From NCBI RefSeq assembly GCF_000314005.1, contig NZ_JH980292.1, forward strand, positions 922,530 through 986,529: a stretch of DNA of 64,000 bases, read 5' to 3'. Source of the stretch: Spirulina subsalsa PCC 9445 (GTDB lineage: Bacteria; Cyanobacteriota; Cyanobacteriia; Cyanobacteriales; Spirulinaceae). Under the pieces are notes generated by a model that had not been told where the DNA came from, made no database searches, and saw only the letters and a list, made by a program, of their open reading frames with translations. Position 1 is the stretch's first letter. The number at the start of each line of letters is the position of its first letter. Below are positions 7,064 to 15,572 of this stretch, in pieces. The translations under genes were made by a program, and so were the position numbers.

Positions 7064-10039
7064 ATGAAAGTAGGACAGATTCTCAAGAAACGCTACGGGA
7101 TTACCCATCGTTTGGGTAGGGGAAGGTTGTGTCAAACTTACTTAGCGGAGGATTTGCAGTTGCCGGGGAATCCCCAGTGCGTGGTGAAGGTGTTTCGCTT
7201 ACAGGCTAAACACCCCAAAATTGTGCGGTTGGCCCGGCGGATTTTTGAACAGGAGTCTGGTATTTTGAGGCAGTTGGGGCAGGAGTCGCCCTTTGCGGAA
7301 GTTTTGGATGCCTTTGAAGGGGATCACACTTTTTTTTTAGTGCAGGAGTTTATCAAGGGGGAGAGTTTAAGCGAACAGTTGACACTGGGTCAACCTTGGA
7401 CGGAATCCCAAGTAGTGGGGTTTTTGCTGTCCAGTTTGGAGGGGTTGGCGATCGCACACCAACAGAATATTATCCATCGTAACCTAAAGCCCAGTAATTT
7501 GATCCAGCGCCAAAATGATCAACAGTGGGTTCTGATCGACTTGGGGGGAATGCGCCAAATCTGCGCCCTAGCGGTCAATTCTCAAGGTCAAATCGGCATG
7601 AAAGGGATTCTGAGTCATCCGGGGTATTTCCCGCGCTCAGAACGCCGTAAACCGACCTGTAGCAGCGATCTTTATAGCTTGGGGGTAATGGCGTTACAGG
7701 CCTTAATGGGGGTTGCGGTGCAAGATTTACCGAAACCCTCTCCCGAGTCTAGCGAAATTCTCTGGCGGGAAAATTTGACCATCAGTGACTCTCTGGCCGA
7801 GGTTTTAGCCCAAATGGTCGCCCCAGACTCCCAAGAGCGTTATCCTTCGGCGGGTGAGGCGTTACAGTGGTTACGGGGGACGGTGATCACCGTAGCGTCC
7901 AATGACGACACTTTAATTGAAGTCCCCACCGCTTCCCCCCTTATTCCCCCACCCCTGACTGTGGCCGAATTACTGCGAGAAGACCCGAAAGATCCCCCCC
8001 TGTTGGCTGGACGTTATCGGATTTTAGAATCCTTGGGCAAAGGGGGGTTCGGCACAACTTTTTTAGCGGAAGATCGACAAATGCCGGGTCATCCGCGCTG
8101 TGTGGTCAAACAACTTAAACCCTATCGCACCACCCCCGCAGCCTTAAAATTGGCTCGTCGTCTCTTTGACAGTGAAGCCCAAGTTTTAAATCAATTGGGG
8201 CGACATCCCCAAATTCCCCAACTCCTGGCCCACTTTGAGGAAAATAACGAGTTTTACTTAGTGCAGGAATATATCGAAGGCCACGACTTGGAGAAAGAAC
8301 TCCCTCTGGGTCATAAACTGGATGAATTAACGGTGATTGCCCTGTTGCGGGATATCCTGCAAGTTCTCAAATTTGTTCATGATCAAAAGGTAATTCACCG
8401 GGACATTAAACCCGCCAATATTCGGCGACGAGAGGACGGAAAAATTGTCTTGATTGACTTTGGGGCGGTCAAACAGATTGGGGAACATCTGGAAACCTTT
8501 GATAAAACCCTGCTAACGGTGAGTATCGGCACTCCGGGTTATATTCCGGGGGAACAGGCCCAAGGGAAGCCCAAGCTGGCGAGTGATGTGTATTCTGTGG
8601 GGATTATTGGTATTCAAGCTTTAACGGGATTGAATCCCGAATATTTGAAGGAACACAAAAAAACCGGGGAGTTGCGCTGGCGAGATCATGCGACGGTTAG
8701 CCCCTATTTGGCGAAAATTATTAACAAAATGGTGCGTTATGACTTCCGTCACCGTTACCCCTCCGCGACGGAAGCGCTGGCGGCCTTGGATGATTTGTTA
8801 GCGCATCCTAATAAACCTGTGATCTCCCTGAGTTATTGGTTAACCTGGCTGGAGGATAATCGGGTATGGGGGGGGGTAGGGATGGCGCTGATTGCCTTGG
8901 CCTCGGCTTTTTTGGCTTTGTCTCTTTTTCCGGGGGCTCCGGAGTTAAGTTTGAGTCCGGCGAATCCGGTAGAGGAGGGTGGCGGTGGGGAATCTGAGGC
9001 AGGGGGGGCGGAAACGATGACTTTGCCCCAACTCCCGAGTCGGCAAAAAGTGGCGTTACCCTTTGAGGAGGTGATCGACGCTCAATATACGATGCGGGAG
9101 GGGATTGTGGTGGTGGGGAAGAATCCTAATCAATTGTATATGTATTATCCTCGCTCGCGGCGTAGGGTGACGATTAACCTCCCGGCGGAACCTTTGATGG
9201 TGTCGATTAGTCCCAATGGACAGTTTGCGGTGGTGGGTCATCAGGAGAGTTTGTCGTGGGTGAATTTACAACGGGAACAAATCGAGAAAACTCTGTCCCT
9301 TCCTCATCCCCCGTTTCATCTGGTTGTGACGGATCGGAATTGGGTTTATGGGTCTTTGGTGAATCATAGTCCGTTGTTGGCGGTGGATTTGAGTGGGGAG
9401 GAGGAGATTTTGCTGTCGGACTCGCGCCATTATGGGGAAACGGTGTATGTGTTGGATGGTTCGCAAAATCATCTCTATGGGATTGTGAAGGGGGAAGACC
9501 GCAACAGTGCGATTTTGCGTCGGGTGAATATTGCCCAAGGTGCGCCGGAGTTTCGCACGGATACGGCGATTCGGGCGGATGTTCCGGTGGGGCAACCTGT
9601 GGGGTTTTTACAAGATGGTCGTTTATTGACCAGTAATGGGATTTTACTGGGGGTTGCTCCGACGGGGGATGTTCGTAATGTGCAGAAGTTGGAGGGGGCG
9701 CAAAGTCCGATGTTGAATGTACGGACTCGTTTGATGGCTTCGGATCGGCAGGGGGTTTTACTGGGGTTACATGGGGAGAGAATGGATCCTGAGGAGTTTA
9801 ATCGTTTGTCTTGGTGGTCTTATGATGGGTTGGCTCCTCGTGGGACTTATGAGTTGCCGCCTTTGTCGAACCAAGCGGAAGCCCCGAGGACTCGCAGTCA
9901 TTTTGTGTTTATGAATCGTCAGGGGGAGCAGTTTTATGTGATTTTGCAGGGTCGGGAGTATCATGTGCGCGATCGCCTCACCGCTCCGGAGCAATATAGT
10001 TTGCTCATCGGTAGAATAGAAGATATTGTCTCTCGTTAA
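7064..10039 (+). CDS. Tandem pseudokinase-Ser/Thr kinase with transmembrane segment and propeller-like sensor domain
   Basis: The 991-residue protein has two protein kinase domains. The first (about 10-270) keeps Lys42 (VVKVF) and DLG 159-161. It has HRN instead of HRD at 138-140 and a broken glycine loop (GRGRLCQ), so it is probably a pseudokinase. The second (about 318-580) is complete: GKGGFG loop, Lys349, HRDIKPAN 445-452, DFG 465-467 and an activation segment ending GTPGYIPGEQ. A single transmembrane helix follows at about 600-622. The last 370 residues contain repeated strands such as 'PLMVSISPNGQFAVVGHQES', like a degenerate beta-propeller. The kinases should be cytosolic and the propeller outside. 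The CHAT gene follows after 111 bases on the same strand. It may sense a ligand and signal through phosphorylation, possibly to the CHAT protein; this is inference. Confidence 0.88.
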   Translation: MKVGQILKKRYGITHRLGRGRLCQTYLAEDLQLPGNPQCVVKVFRLQAKHPKIVRLARRIFEQESGILRQLGQESPFAEVLDAFEGDHTFFLVQEFIKGESLSEQLTLGQPWTESQVVGFLLSSLEGLAIAHQQNIIHRNLKPSNLIQRQNDQQWVLIDLGGMRQICALAVNSQGQIGMKGILSHPGYFPRSERRKPTCSSDLYSLGVMALQALMGVAVQDLPKPSPESSEILWRENLTISDSLAEVLAQMVAPDSQERYPSAGEALQWLRGTVITVASNDDTLIEVPTASPLIPPPLTVAELLREDPKDPPLLAGRYRILESLGKGGFGTTFLAEDRQMPGHPRCVVKQLKPYRTTPAALKLARRLFDSEAQVLNQLGRHPQIPQLLAHFEENNEFYLVQEYIEGHDLEKELPLGHKLDELTVIALLRDILQVLKFVHDQKVIHRDIKPANIRRREDGKIVLIDFGAVKQIGEHLETFDKTLLTVSIGTPGYIPGEQAQGKPKLASDVYSVGIIGIQALTGLNPEYLKEHKKTGELRWRDHATVSPYLAKIINKMVRYDFRHRYPSATEALAALDDLLAHPNKPVISLSYWLTWLEDNRVWGGVGMALIALASAFLALSLFPGAPELSLSPANPVEEGGGGESEAGGAETMTLPQLPSRQKVALPFEEVIDAQYTMREGIVVVGKNPNQLYMYYPRSRRRVTINLPAEPLMVSISPNGQFAVVGHQESLSWVNLQREQIEKTLSLPHPPFHLVVTDRNWVYGSLVNHSPLLAVDLSGEEEILLSDSRHYGETVYVLDGSQNHLYGIVKGEDRNSAILRRVNIAQGAPEFRTDTAIRADVPVGQPVGFLQDGRLLTSNGILLGVAPTGDVRNVQKLEGAQSPMLNVRTRLMASDRQGVLLGLHGERMDPEEFNRLSWWSYDGLAPRGTYELPPLSNQAEAPRTRSHFVFMNRQGEQFYVILQGREYHVRDRLTAPEQYSLLIGRIEDIVSR

Positions 10040-10150
10040 TCGGTCAAGTCGCTGGGTGGAAACATTTCCGGGTTAAAGTTCATCAAGGTTTGTATCAGCA
10101 TTTTGTCTGGTTCTTTTGGGACATTTGCGCCTAGCTAATAGCCACTTACT

Positions 10151-12511
10151 ATGTTTCAGGAATTCCAACTTTCCGTTACGCCTTTGGGTCAGGATCACTA
10201 TCTGGTACGCACGGAAAAGGTTGCATCGGGTGTTCCCCTCGCGGAGGAACAAGTCCACTGGGTCGTTGAGGATTGGTTACAACAAGCAGGACAGTTGATG
10301 GATGATCCTATGTTCCGCTTGTTGCAAGATCAGGATTCTCTGGCGACGGAGTTTTTATTTATTACGGGACAATTGCCTCCTGATGGGGGGGAGGTGAGTC
10401 CGAGTTTGGTGGCCTTGGGACAACAGCTTTATGATGCGCTGTTGCAGGGGAGTTTGCGGGATAGTTGGATGATGGCTCAGGCGATCGCCCATAATCAACG
10501 GTCGGTGTTACGTTTTCGGCTGGGTCTGAAGGGATCCCGGCTGTTGCGTTTGCCTTGGGAGGTGTTACATGAGGGCAGTCGGGACACGGGAAATGGGGTC
10601 TTTCGTCCTTTGTCTACAGGGCCCGATATTGCCTTTTCCCGTTACCAAATTGGGACGGCGTTGGGGTGCGATCGCTTCAGTTTACCCCCAAGACCTCAGC
10701 CTCCCCTACGGGTGTTAATGGCGATCGCTAGTCCCGAGGATCAAGACAGTCTCGCCCTACACCAAGAAGCCCTACAGCTACAAACGGAACTGCAAAGCCC
10801 GGACCCTGATATCCCCCCTAATATTGAACTGACGCTGCTAGAACAACCGGGACGGGCTGAATTAACCCAAGCATTAGAACAAGGGAACTATCAAGTATTT
10901 CACTATGCCGGACATAGCAATTTAGGGGAGTCGGGGGGGGATGTGTATTTAGTCAGTCGCACGACGGGACTCACGGAAAAACTCTATGGTCAAGATTTGG
11001 CCGGGTTGTTGGTCAATAATGGGATACAACTGGCGGTGTTTAACTCTTGTCGGGGGACGGATACGGCTTTAAACCCCAATGAAGACAAGCAAACAAATTT
11101 AGCTCAGGCTTTGGTCAATCGGGGGATTCCGGCGGTGTTGGCGATGGCGGAGCGTATCCCGGATGAGGTGGCCTTGGCCTTCACGCGGTTATTCTACCGC
11201 AACCTTGACCAAGGGTATCCTATTGATTTAAGCCTCAGTCGCGCTCGACAGGGGTTAATTTCGGCCTATGGGTCAAACCAACTCTATTGGGCGCTGCCTG
11301 TCCTCTATTTGCACCCGGAGTTTAATGGGGTCTTGATTCCTTCTCCTGCACTGCCGGATCCCTTTGATTTGGAAGATCCTGATGATCTGCCCTTGGGGTT
11401 TTTGACGGGGGATGAGGAGGAGATGGACGAGGAGGATTATTTAGAGGATGACCCTTATTTGGAGGATTTGGATCCCCTAGAAACGGAGGAGGAGGATGAG
11501 GAATTTTTAGCGGATTTGGTGGCTACGGCACGGGTGGCCTCTCGGGAGCAAGAGGAGGAGATGTTACGTCCGGCCAAGGCTGAGAGTGATGAGGAGGATT
11601 TGAGTTTTATTCAGGATGTGCTGAGTGAAACGCCGTCGGTGGTGACTCCTCCCCCTCCTGTCACTCTTCCCCCAACGGAAACACCCGAGGCACCCCCTCC
11701 CTCCCGTTTTCCTCTGGCGGGTTTCTGGGGGGGGATGTTGGCGATGGTGTTAATGTTTGGGGGGGTGGTCTGGATTTGGGGGCGGATTTATTACCCTAAT
11801 GTGTTTTCTAATCCGTTGGAGGCCTTACTAAGTGGGCAGGATCCGGTGGATCCCGAGGATTTAGATTTTAGGGCAGTGAGTACGGAACAGTTGACGAGCT
11901 TTGCTATTGAGCAGTTTAATCAGGGGAATCTGGAGACGGGGGCGATCGCCGTAGAAACCCTATTAGAGCGCAATGTGTTGAGTCATGGGGCTTCGGTGTT
12001 GGCTGGAGTGAAACCGGAACAACGGGACACTCCAGAAATTCTGTTTTTATTGGGTCGTTTAGCTTGGCAGTCGGTGCAGATTGGGGATAGTCGTTACAGT
12101 GTATCCGATGCGCGGCGCTATTGGTCTAGTGCGATTCAGAAGGCCCCTGAGAAAGTGAAGTATCACAACGCTCTCGGGTTTGCTTACTATGCGGAGGGGA
12201 ATTATGATCAAGCGAATCAGACTTGGTATGATGCCCTAGAGTTGTTGGATTCCCAAATGGTGGGAGGTGGGGATGAGGGGATGGATCGGGTAACGCTGAA
12301 CACCTACGCGGGATTGGCGTTAGGATTACAAAAGCTGGCGGAAAATCAAACGGGGGATGCTCGGACAACGCTGCTCAATAAGGCCTACAAGTTGCGTCAA
12401 ACGGTGATGAATGAAGATCCTTTGGGGTTTCAGGTGGACCGATTAGCCCAAGATTGGTTATGGACGGAATCGGCGATCGCAGACTGGCAGAGTTTGGCTT
12501 CTCTGGACTAG
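10151..12511 (+). CDS. CHAT-domain (caspase-like) protein with transmembrane segment and TPR tail
   Basis: The 786-residue protein carries a CHAT peptidase-like domain (about 130-395) with the expected dyad: His255 in VFHYAGHSN and Cys300 in AVFNSCRGTD. The region after it is a strongly acidic linker (about 402-485, runs of Glu/Asp) and a Pro-rich stretch. One transmembrane helix follows at about 522-545 (LAGFWGGMLAMVLMFGGVVWIWG). The C-terminal 230 residues contain TPR-like helices (about 575-780; 'YHNALGFAYYAEGNYDQANQTWYDALELL' is a clear unit). CHAT proteins are proteases of the caspase-separase clan, some of them defence effectors. Both catalytic residues are present, so activity is expected. 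It is probably cotranscribed with the upstream kinase. Its substrates are unknown. Confidence 0.88.
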   Translation: MFQEFQLSVTPLGQDHYLVRTEKVASGVPLAEEQVHWVVEDWLQQAGQLMDDPMFRLLQDQDSLATEFLFITGQLPPDGGEVSPSLVALGQQLYDALLQGSLRDSWMMAQAIAHNQRSVLRFRLGLKGSRLLRLPWEVLHEGSRDTGNGVFRPLSTGPDIAFSRYQIGTALGCDRFSLPPRPQPPLRVLMAIASPEDQDSLALHQEALQLQTELQSPDPDIPPNIELTLLEQPGRAELTQALEQGNYQVFHYAGHSNLGESGGDVYLVSRTTGLTEKLYGQDLAGLLVNNGIQLAVFNSCRGTDTALNPNEDKQTNLAQALVNRGIPAVLAMAERIPDEVALAFTRLFYRNLDQGYPIDLSLSRARQGLISAYGSNQLYWALPVLYLHPEFNGVLIPSPALPDPFDLEDPDDLPLGFLTGDEEEMDEEDYLEDDPYLEDLDPLETEEEDEEFLADLVATARVASREQEEEMLRPAKAESDEEDLSFIQDVLSETPSVVTPPPPVTLPPTETPEAPPPSRFPLAGFWGGMLAMVLMFGGVVWIWGRIYYPNVFSNPLEALLSGQDPVDPEDLDFRAVSTEQLTSFAIEQFNQGNLETGAIAVETLLERNVLSHGASVLAGVKPEQRDTPEILFLLGRLAWQSVQIGDSRYSVSDARRYWSSAIQKAPEKVKYHNALGFAYYAEGNYDQANQTWYDALELLDSQMVGGGDEGMDRVTLNTYAGLALGLQKLAENQTGDARTTLLNKAYKLRQTVMNEDPLGFQVDRLAQDWLWTESAIADWQSLASLD

Positions 12512-12514
12512 GGG

Positions 12515-12593
12515 AACAGGGAGCAGGGGACCAGGGGAATAGGCAATAATGATCAACTCCCCCTCTCCCGACTCCCAGACTTTCACAAAGCCC
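12515..12593. repeat. Degenerate repeat-element remnant between CHAT gene and dndC
   Basis: GGAACAGGGAGCAGGGGACCAGG and CCCCCTCTCCCGACTCCC match the interior of the MITE-like family. The right limit TTTCACAAAGCCCTAATT resembles its right end (TTATTCAGCAAGCCCTAATT). The dndC stop codon (TAG, 12593-12595 on the minus strand) overlaps this end. The left end is not recognisable. Confidence 0.5.
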
Positions 12594-14176
12594 TAATTCT
12601 TCTCAGAAGACCCAAATTTTACGTCAGCCCAGTTATTACGAGGGGGGATGGCCTCAGCGCGGGCGAGGGTGTCTTTTAGTTTAGTCATATCTTCTGCTTC
12701 AATCGCTTGTTTAATATCCCATTTATAATGAGCGTGTTGGATGGCCTCTTCCTTAGAACGGGAAGAGGTTTCAAAGCATTTTTCAAGGTCGCCTAGGATG
12801 CCTGACCTACGCGCTTTTGTGTAATATTTTCGTTCAGTTCCTAGTAGTTTGCTCATCAGTTCAAGGTGCATGGCATCTTCCCCACAGATATCCGCGAGAG
12901 TTGCCCATTCGTCGGGGCCGAGGATACTATGTTCATCAGCACCCGGGCGAGGATCTACAAAAGTTTTTCCTGTGACTTCTTTATAAATGCGGGGGACACT
13001 ATCATCAAATTCGTACTTTTCTTCGACCCAAATCCGTCGAATTTCGCTCAATTCTTCCGTTGTGATTAAGGTGATGTCTTTCATATCATCAGGGGCAGTA
13101 TTTCGGATAGTTTCTTGTGCTTGTAGGACTCGTCGCAGCCAATGTTCTCGCCAATATTTGGTATAAGGCCCCGGAATTGGTTCGACCGATATTTCACCGT
13201 TAACATTCCGCTCAAATAGTTCCACTCGTCCATGTAAGCGCCGAAAGTCCCTTTTATCTCGGTCGTTTCGGATATCGAGTTCTAAGCGAAAGTCAATTAA
13301 AGGTTGTAGCCATTCTTTTTCATGATCATTTTTTATCATGGCTGATAACGATTTGTCACTATCAACTAAGGTACAAACCCAACAACCAAAGCGGGAATTT
13401 CCACAACTAGGAGTAGATGTATCAACAACTAAAGGACATTCATTATCTGCGGTTGAACCTCGATACATTTCAAATAAATCTTTATTACTATGTCCCCAAG
13501 GGTTTTCCCATTGCATTAGATATAACCAGACCTCATCAGTTCTCCATGCTTCAATGGGAGTATAAAGTTTTGAATTTGGCAAGCTGGGATTAGGACATAA
13601 ACGCTCTTGGAATCTAGTCTCTTCTCGTTTCTTCATAATTGCAGCACGGTTAGCACTTTCCGTTTTACGAGTCCCTAGTAGTAAAACAGTTTCGCCATTT
13701 TTACGAACTACATCTCTTATGAAATTGTTCGATGGATCAATTTTTAGTCTACCAGTACACCATCTAAACTTTTGACGAGGAGCAGGATAACCTTTTCCAA
13801 TTAATGCACTCCAGTAAGTCGTTTCTGGTGGTGGCTGCAAAAGGTTAGCAGAAATTGGCATATTTTGCTCTTTAGCCGCTAATTCAATTTGGGCTAACGA
13901 CTTACGCACCCAGGCTGAAACTATTGGGTTCTCCACTCTTGTATCAGTGGTAATAACGTCAATATGTTTGATTCGTTTCTCTATTGGCAAATCTGCGATT
14001 GCATACCAAACAAGCTGTAACAATGCTGTTGAATCTTTACCACCACTATAACCAATAACCCAAGGAATTTGATCAAGAAGATAGAACTCTTGAATTTCTT
14101 CGGATAAAAATTTAATGTCATCGAGAAACTCTGTAACGCCACGTGGCGGAAACAGGGATGTCTGAACAGGTGTCAT
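12593..14176 (-). CDS. dndC: DNA phosphorothioation-type sulfurtransferase DndC
   Basis: The product of about 527 residues is a PAPS-reductase-fold ATP pyrophosphatase of the DndC type. It has the PP-loop GYSGGKDSTALLQ at about 42-54, RWCTGRLKI at about 138-146, and the cysteine group CPLVVDTSTPSCGNSRFGCWVC at about 247-268. That group is expected to hold an iron-sulfur cluster. In known Dnd systems DndC works with DndD, DndE and a cysteine desulfurase to put sulfur into the DNA backbone. Here only dndB accompanies it, divergently. The open frame could begin at TTG 14191, but ATG 14176 is more likely. The region looks more AT-rich than its neighbours, which fits horizontal acquisition. Without dndD/E nearby its activity in DNA modification is uncertain. 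Confidence 0.88.
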   Translation of the reverse strand: MTPVQTSLFPPRGVTEFLDDIKFLSEEIQEFYLLDQIPWVIGYSGGKDSTALLQLVWYAIADLPIEKRIKHIDVITTDTRVENPIVSAWVRKSLAQIELAAKEQNMPISANLLQPPPETTYWSALIGKGYPAPRQKFRWCTGRLKIDPSNNFIRDVVRKNGETVLLLGTRKTESANRAAIMKKREETRFQERLCPNPSLPNSKLYTPIEAWRTDEVWLYLMQWENPWGHSNKDLFEMYRGSTADNECPLVVDTSTPSCGNSRFGCWVCTLVDSDKSLSAMIKNDHEKEWLQPLIDFRLELDIRNDRDKRDFRRLHGRVELFERNVNGEISVEPIPGPYTKYWREHWLRRVLQAQETIRNTAPDDMKDITLITTEELSEIRRIWVEEKYEFDDSVPRIYKEVTGKTFVDPRPGADEHSILGPDEWATLADICGEDAMHLELMSKLLGTERKYYTKARRSGILGDLEKCFETSSRSKEEAIQHAHYKWDIKQAIEAEDMTKLKDTLARAEAIPPRNNWADVKFGSSEKN

Positions 14177-14230
14177 TATTGATTGCCCCAAAGACTAAAA
14201 TACAAGCGATCTATATATATCGACCGACTT
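14177..14230. promoter_or_regulatory. Divergent dndC/dndB promoter region with AT-rich inverted repeat
   Basis: Only about 54 bases (97 if dndB starts at 14273) separate the two start codons. CGATCTATATATATCG (14207-14222) is nearly palindromic. TACAAGC (14201-14207) and GCTGTA (14233-14238) form an outer imperfect inverted repeat. DndB-type proteins can repress dnd promoters in other bacteria, so this is a candidate operator. Binding is inference. Confidence 0.4.
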
Positions 14231-15448
14231 ATGCTGTATCATGGTGATGATTTACACAACACCAACCTAGTCATGTCAGACGATATCCAATTTGATTCAG
14301 AACCCATTGTAAGGCTAGACGATATTCTAGAGCCGTATTTTTCAAAATACCATCGTCACAGGTGCTTCCTAGGTCTTCTATTCCATCAAGGGAAACGAGA
14401 CATGGTTCAGATCAATGTGCGCGCTGATGACTTGCCTACCCTCCTTCAGGCAAAGCCTTCCAAGAATAATGATCCGGATTCTGGGAAAAATCGTCCAGAA
14501 GTCAAAGGTCATGCGGATGAGGTTAAGAATTATGTATTGAAAAGAGTCAAACGGGATAAGCCTTGGATTTTAGGAACATTAACCGCTAACGTTGATCCAG
14601 AAAAAGTTCAATTATATCCTTTAGGACGGGGATTGTGTTTTGTTGTAATACCACGTGGGGTCAAGTTAGATATTACTGATGGTCAACACCGGAAGCGTGC
14701 CGTTCATGATCTTATTGAAAGTTCTAATGGGGAATTAATCGCTAATAATGACTTTCCCATTACTCTCGTTTTGGAAAAAGACTTAAATCAATGTCAAACA
14801 GACTTTAGAGATATGGCACAGACTAAATCCTTGCAAAAGTCTTTGCTTTTATCTTTTGGTGAGTTCGAGGGGACTATTGGGATTACAAAAAATCTCATTA
14901 AATCTGTGCCAATTTTTACAGGAAAAACCGAGAAAATACAGGGTTCAGCGTCGGCTAAAAAGCGGCTAATTTTCACAAGTAATTATATTGCTAAACTGGT
15001 TTCGTGTGCTTTTACAAATGACCCTAATAAAGATTTGCTTAATCTAGATTTTGACTCGGCATCACAAAGTTTAATCGATGCTCTAAATCAGTTTTTCTAT
15101 GAGTGTAAAGATACAAGGAAAATTTATGAAATTAGTCCAGAAGATTTGACGGTTAATGAAGTAGCTGATTTTATTGATAATTGCCTATTAGGTAGAAGTG
15201 TTGGTTTAGAAATATTAGGTAAACTTCTGTATTGTGCTTATAACAAAGATGTAGAAGAGTGCCATTTTGACTCTGAAAAGGTATCCAAGATAGCTGATCT
15301 GGACTGGTCAAGAAGTAGTTATCTTTGGAAGGATAATGTTGTGTTAACAGATACTAAGAATCCACAAAAACCTTATAAGATTACGACTGGTATTAATGCT
15401 ATTAGAATTGCTACGAATCAGGCAAAGGCTGCATTAGGCTGGCAATAG
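14231..15448 (+). CDS. dndB: DndB-like protein with DGQHR domain
   Basis: The protein of about 405 residues contains the DGQHR motif in ITDGQHRKRAVHDL, preceded by 'VIPRGVKLD', and the later block 'DFRDMAQTKSLQKSLLLSF'. This is the DndB/DGQHR family, a relative of ParB-like nucleases. DndB of Streptomyces is described as a transcriptional repressor of the modification genes. The open frame extends to TTG 14183, but the first ATG is at 14231; ATG 14273 (MSDDIQFDSEP) is also possible. It is transcribed away from dndC, unlike typical dndBCDE operons where all genes read the same way. DUF389 follows convergently 124 bases downstream. The lower GC content resembles dndC. Confidence 0.82.
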   Translation: MLYHGDDLHNTNLVMSDDIQFDSEPIVRLDDILEPYFSKYHRHRCFLGLLFHQGKRDMVQINVRADDLPTLLQAKPSKNNDPDSGKNRPEVKGHADEVKNYVLKRVKRDKPWILGTLTANVDPEKVQLYPLGRGLCFVVIPRGVKLDITDGQHRKRAVHDLIESSNGELIANNDFPITLVLEKDLNQCQTDFRDMAQTKSLQKSLLLSFGEFEGTIGITKNLIKSVPIFTGKTEKIQGSASAKKRLIFTSNYIAKLVSCAFTNDPNKDLLNLDFDSASQSLIDALNQFFYECKDTRKIYEISPEDLTVNEVADFIDNCLLGRSVGLEILGKLLYCAYNKDVEECHFDSEKVSKIADLDWSRSSYLWKDNVVLTDTKNPQKPYKITTGINAIRIATNQAKAALGWQ

Positions 15449-15572
15449 ATAGCAACCCATTCCAAAAGTCAAGTTATTTTTATAAATTGCAATAACCTGA
15501 CAATATCCGGTATTGATTCGCCAGTTCCCTTGACTTTGCCATCACTTCTTGATCAATCATTTTAGACCACCC

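Noticed and set aside
12593-15448. Complete Dnd phosphorothioation operon
   Set aside because: Only dndC and dndB are present; the adjacent genes (CHAT, DUF389) are unrelated, so a full system cannot be claimed.
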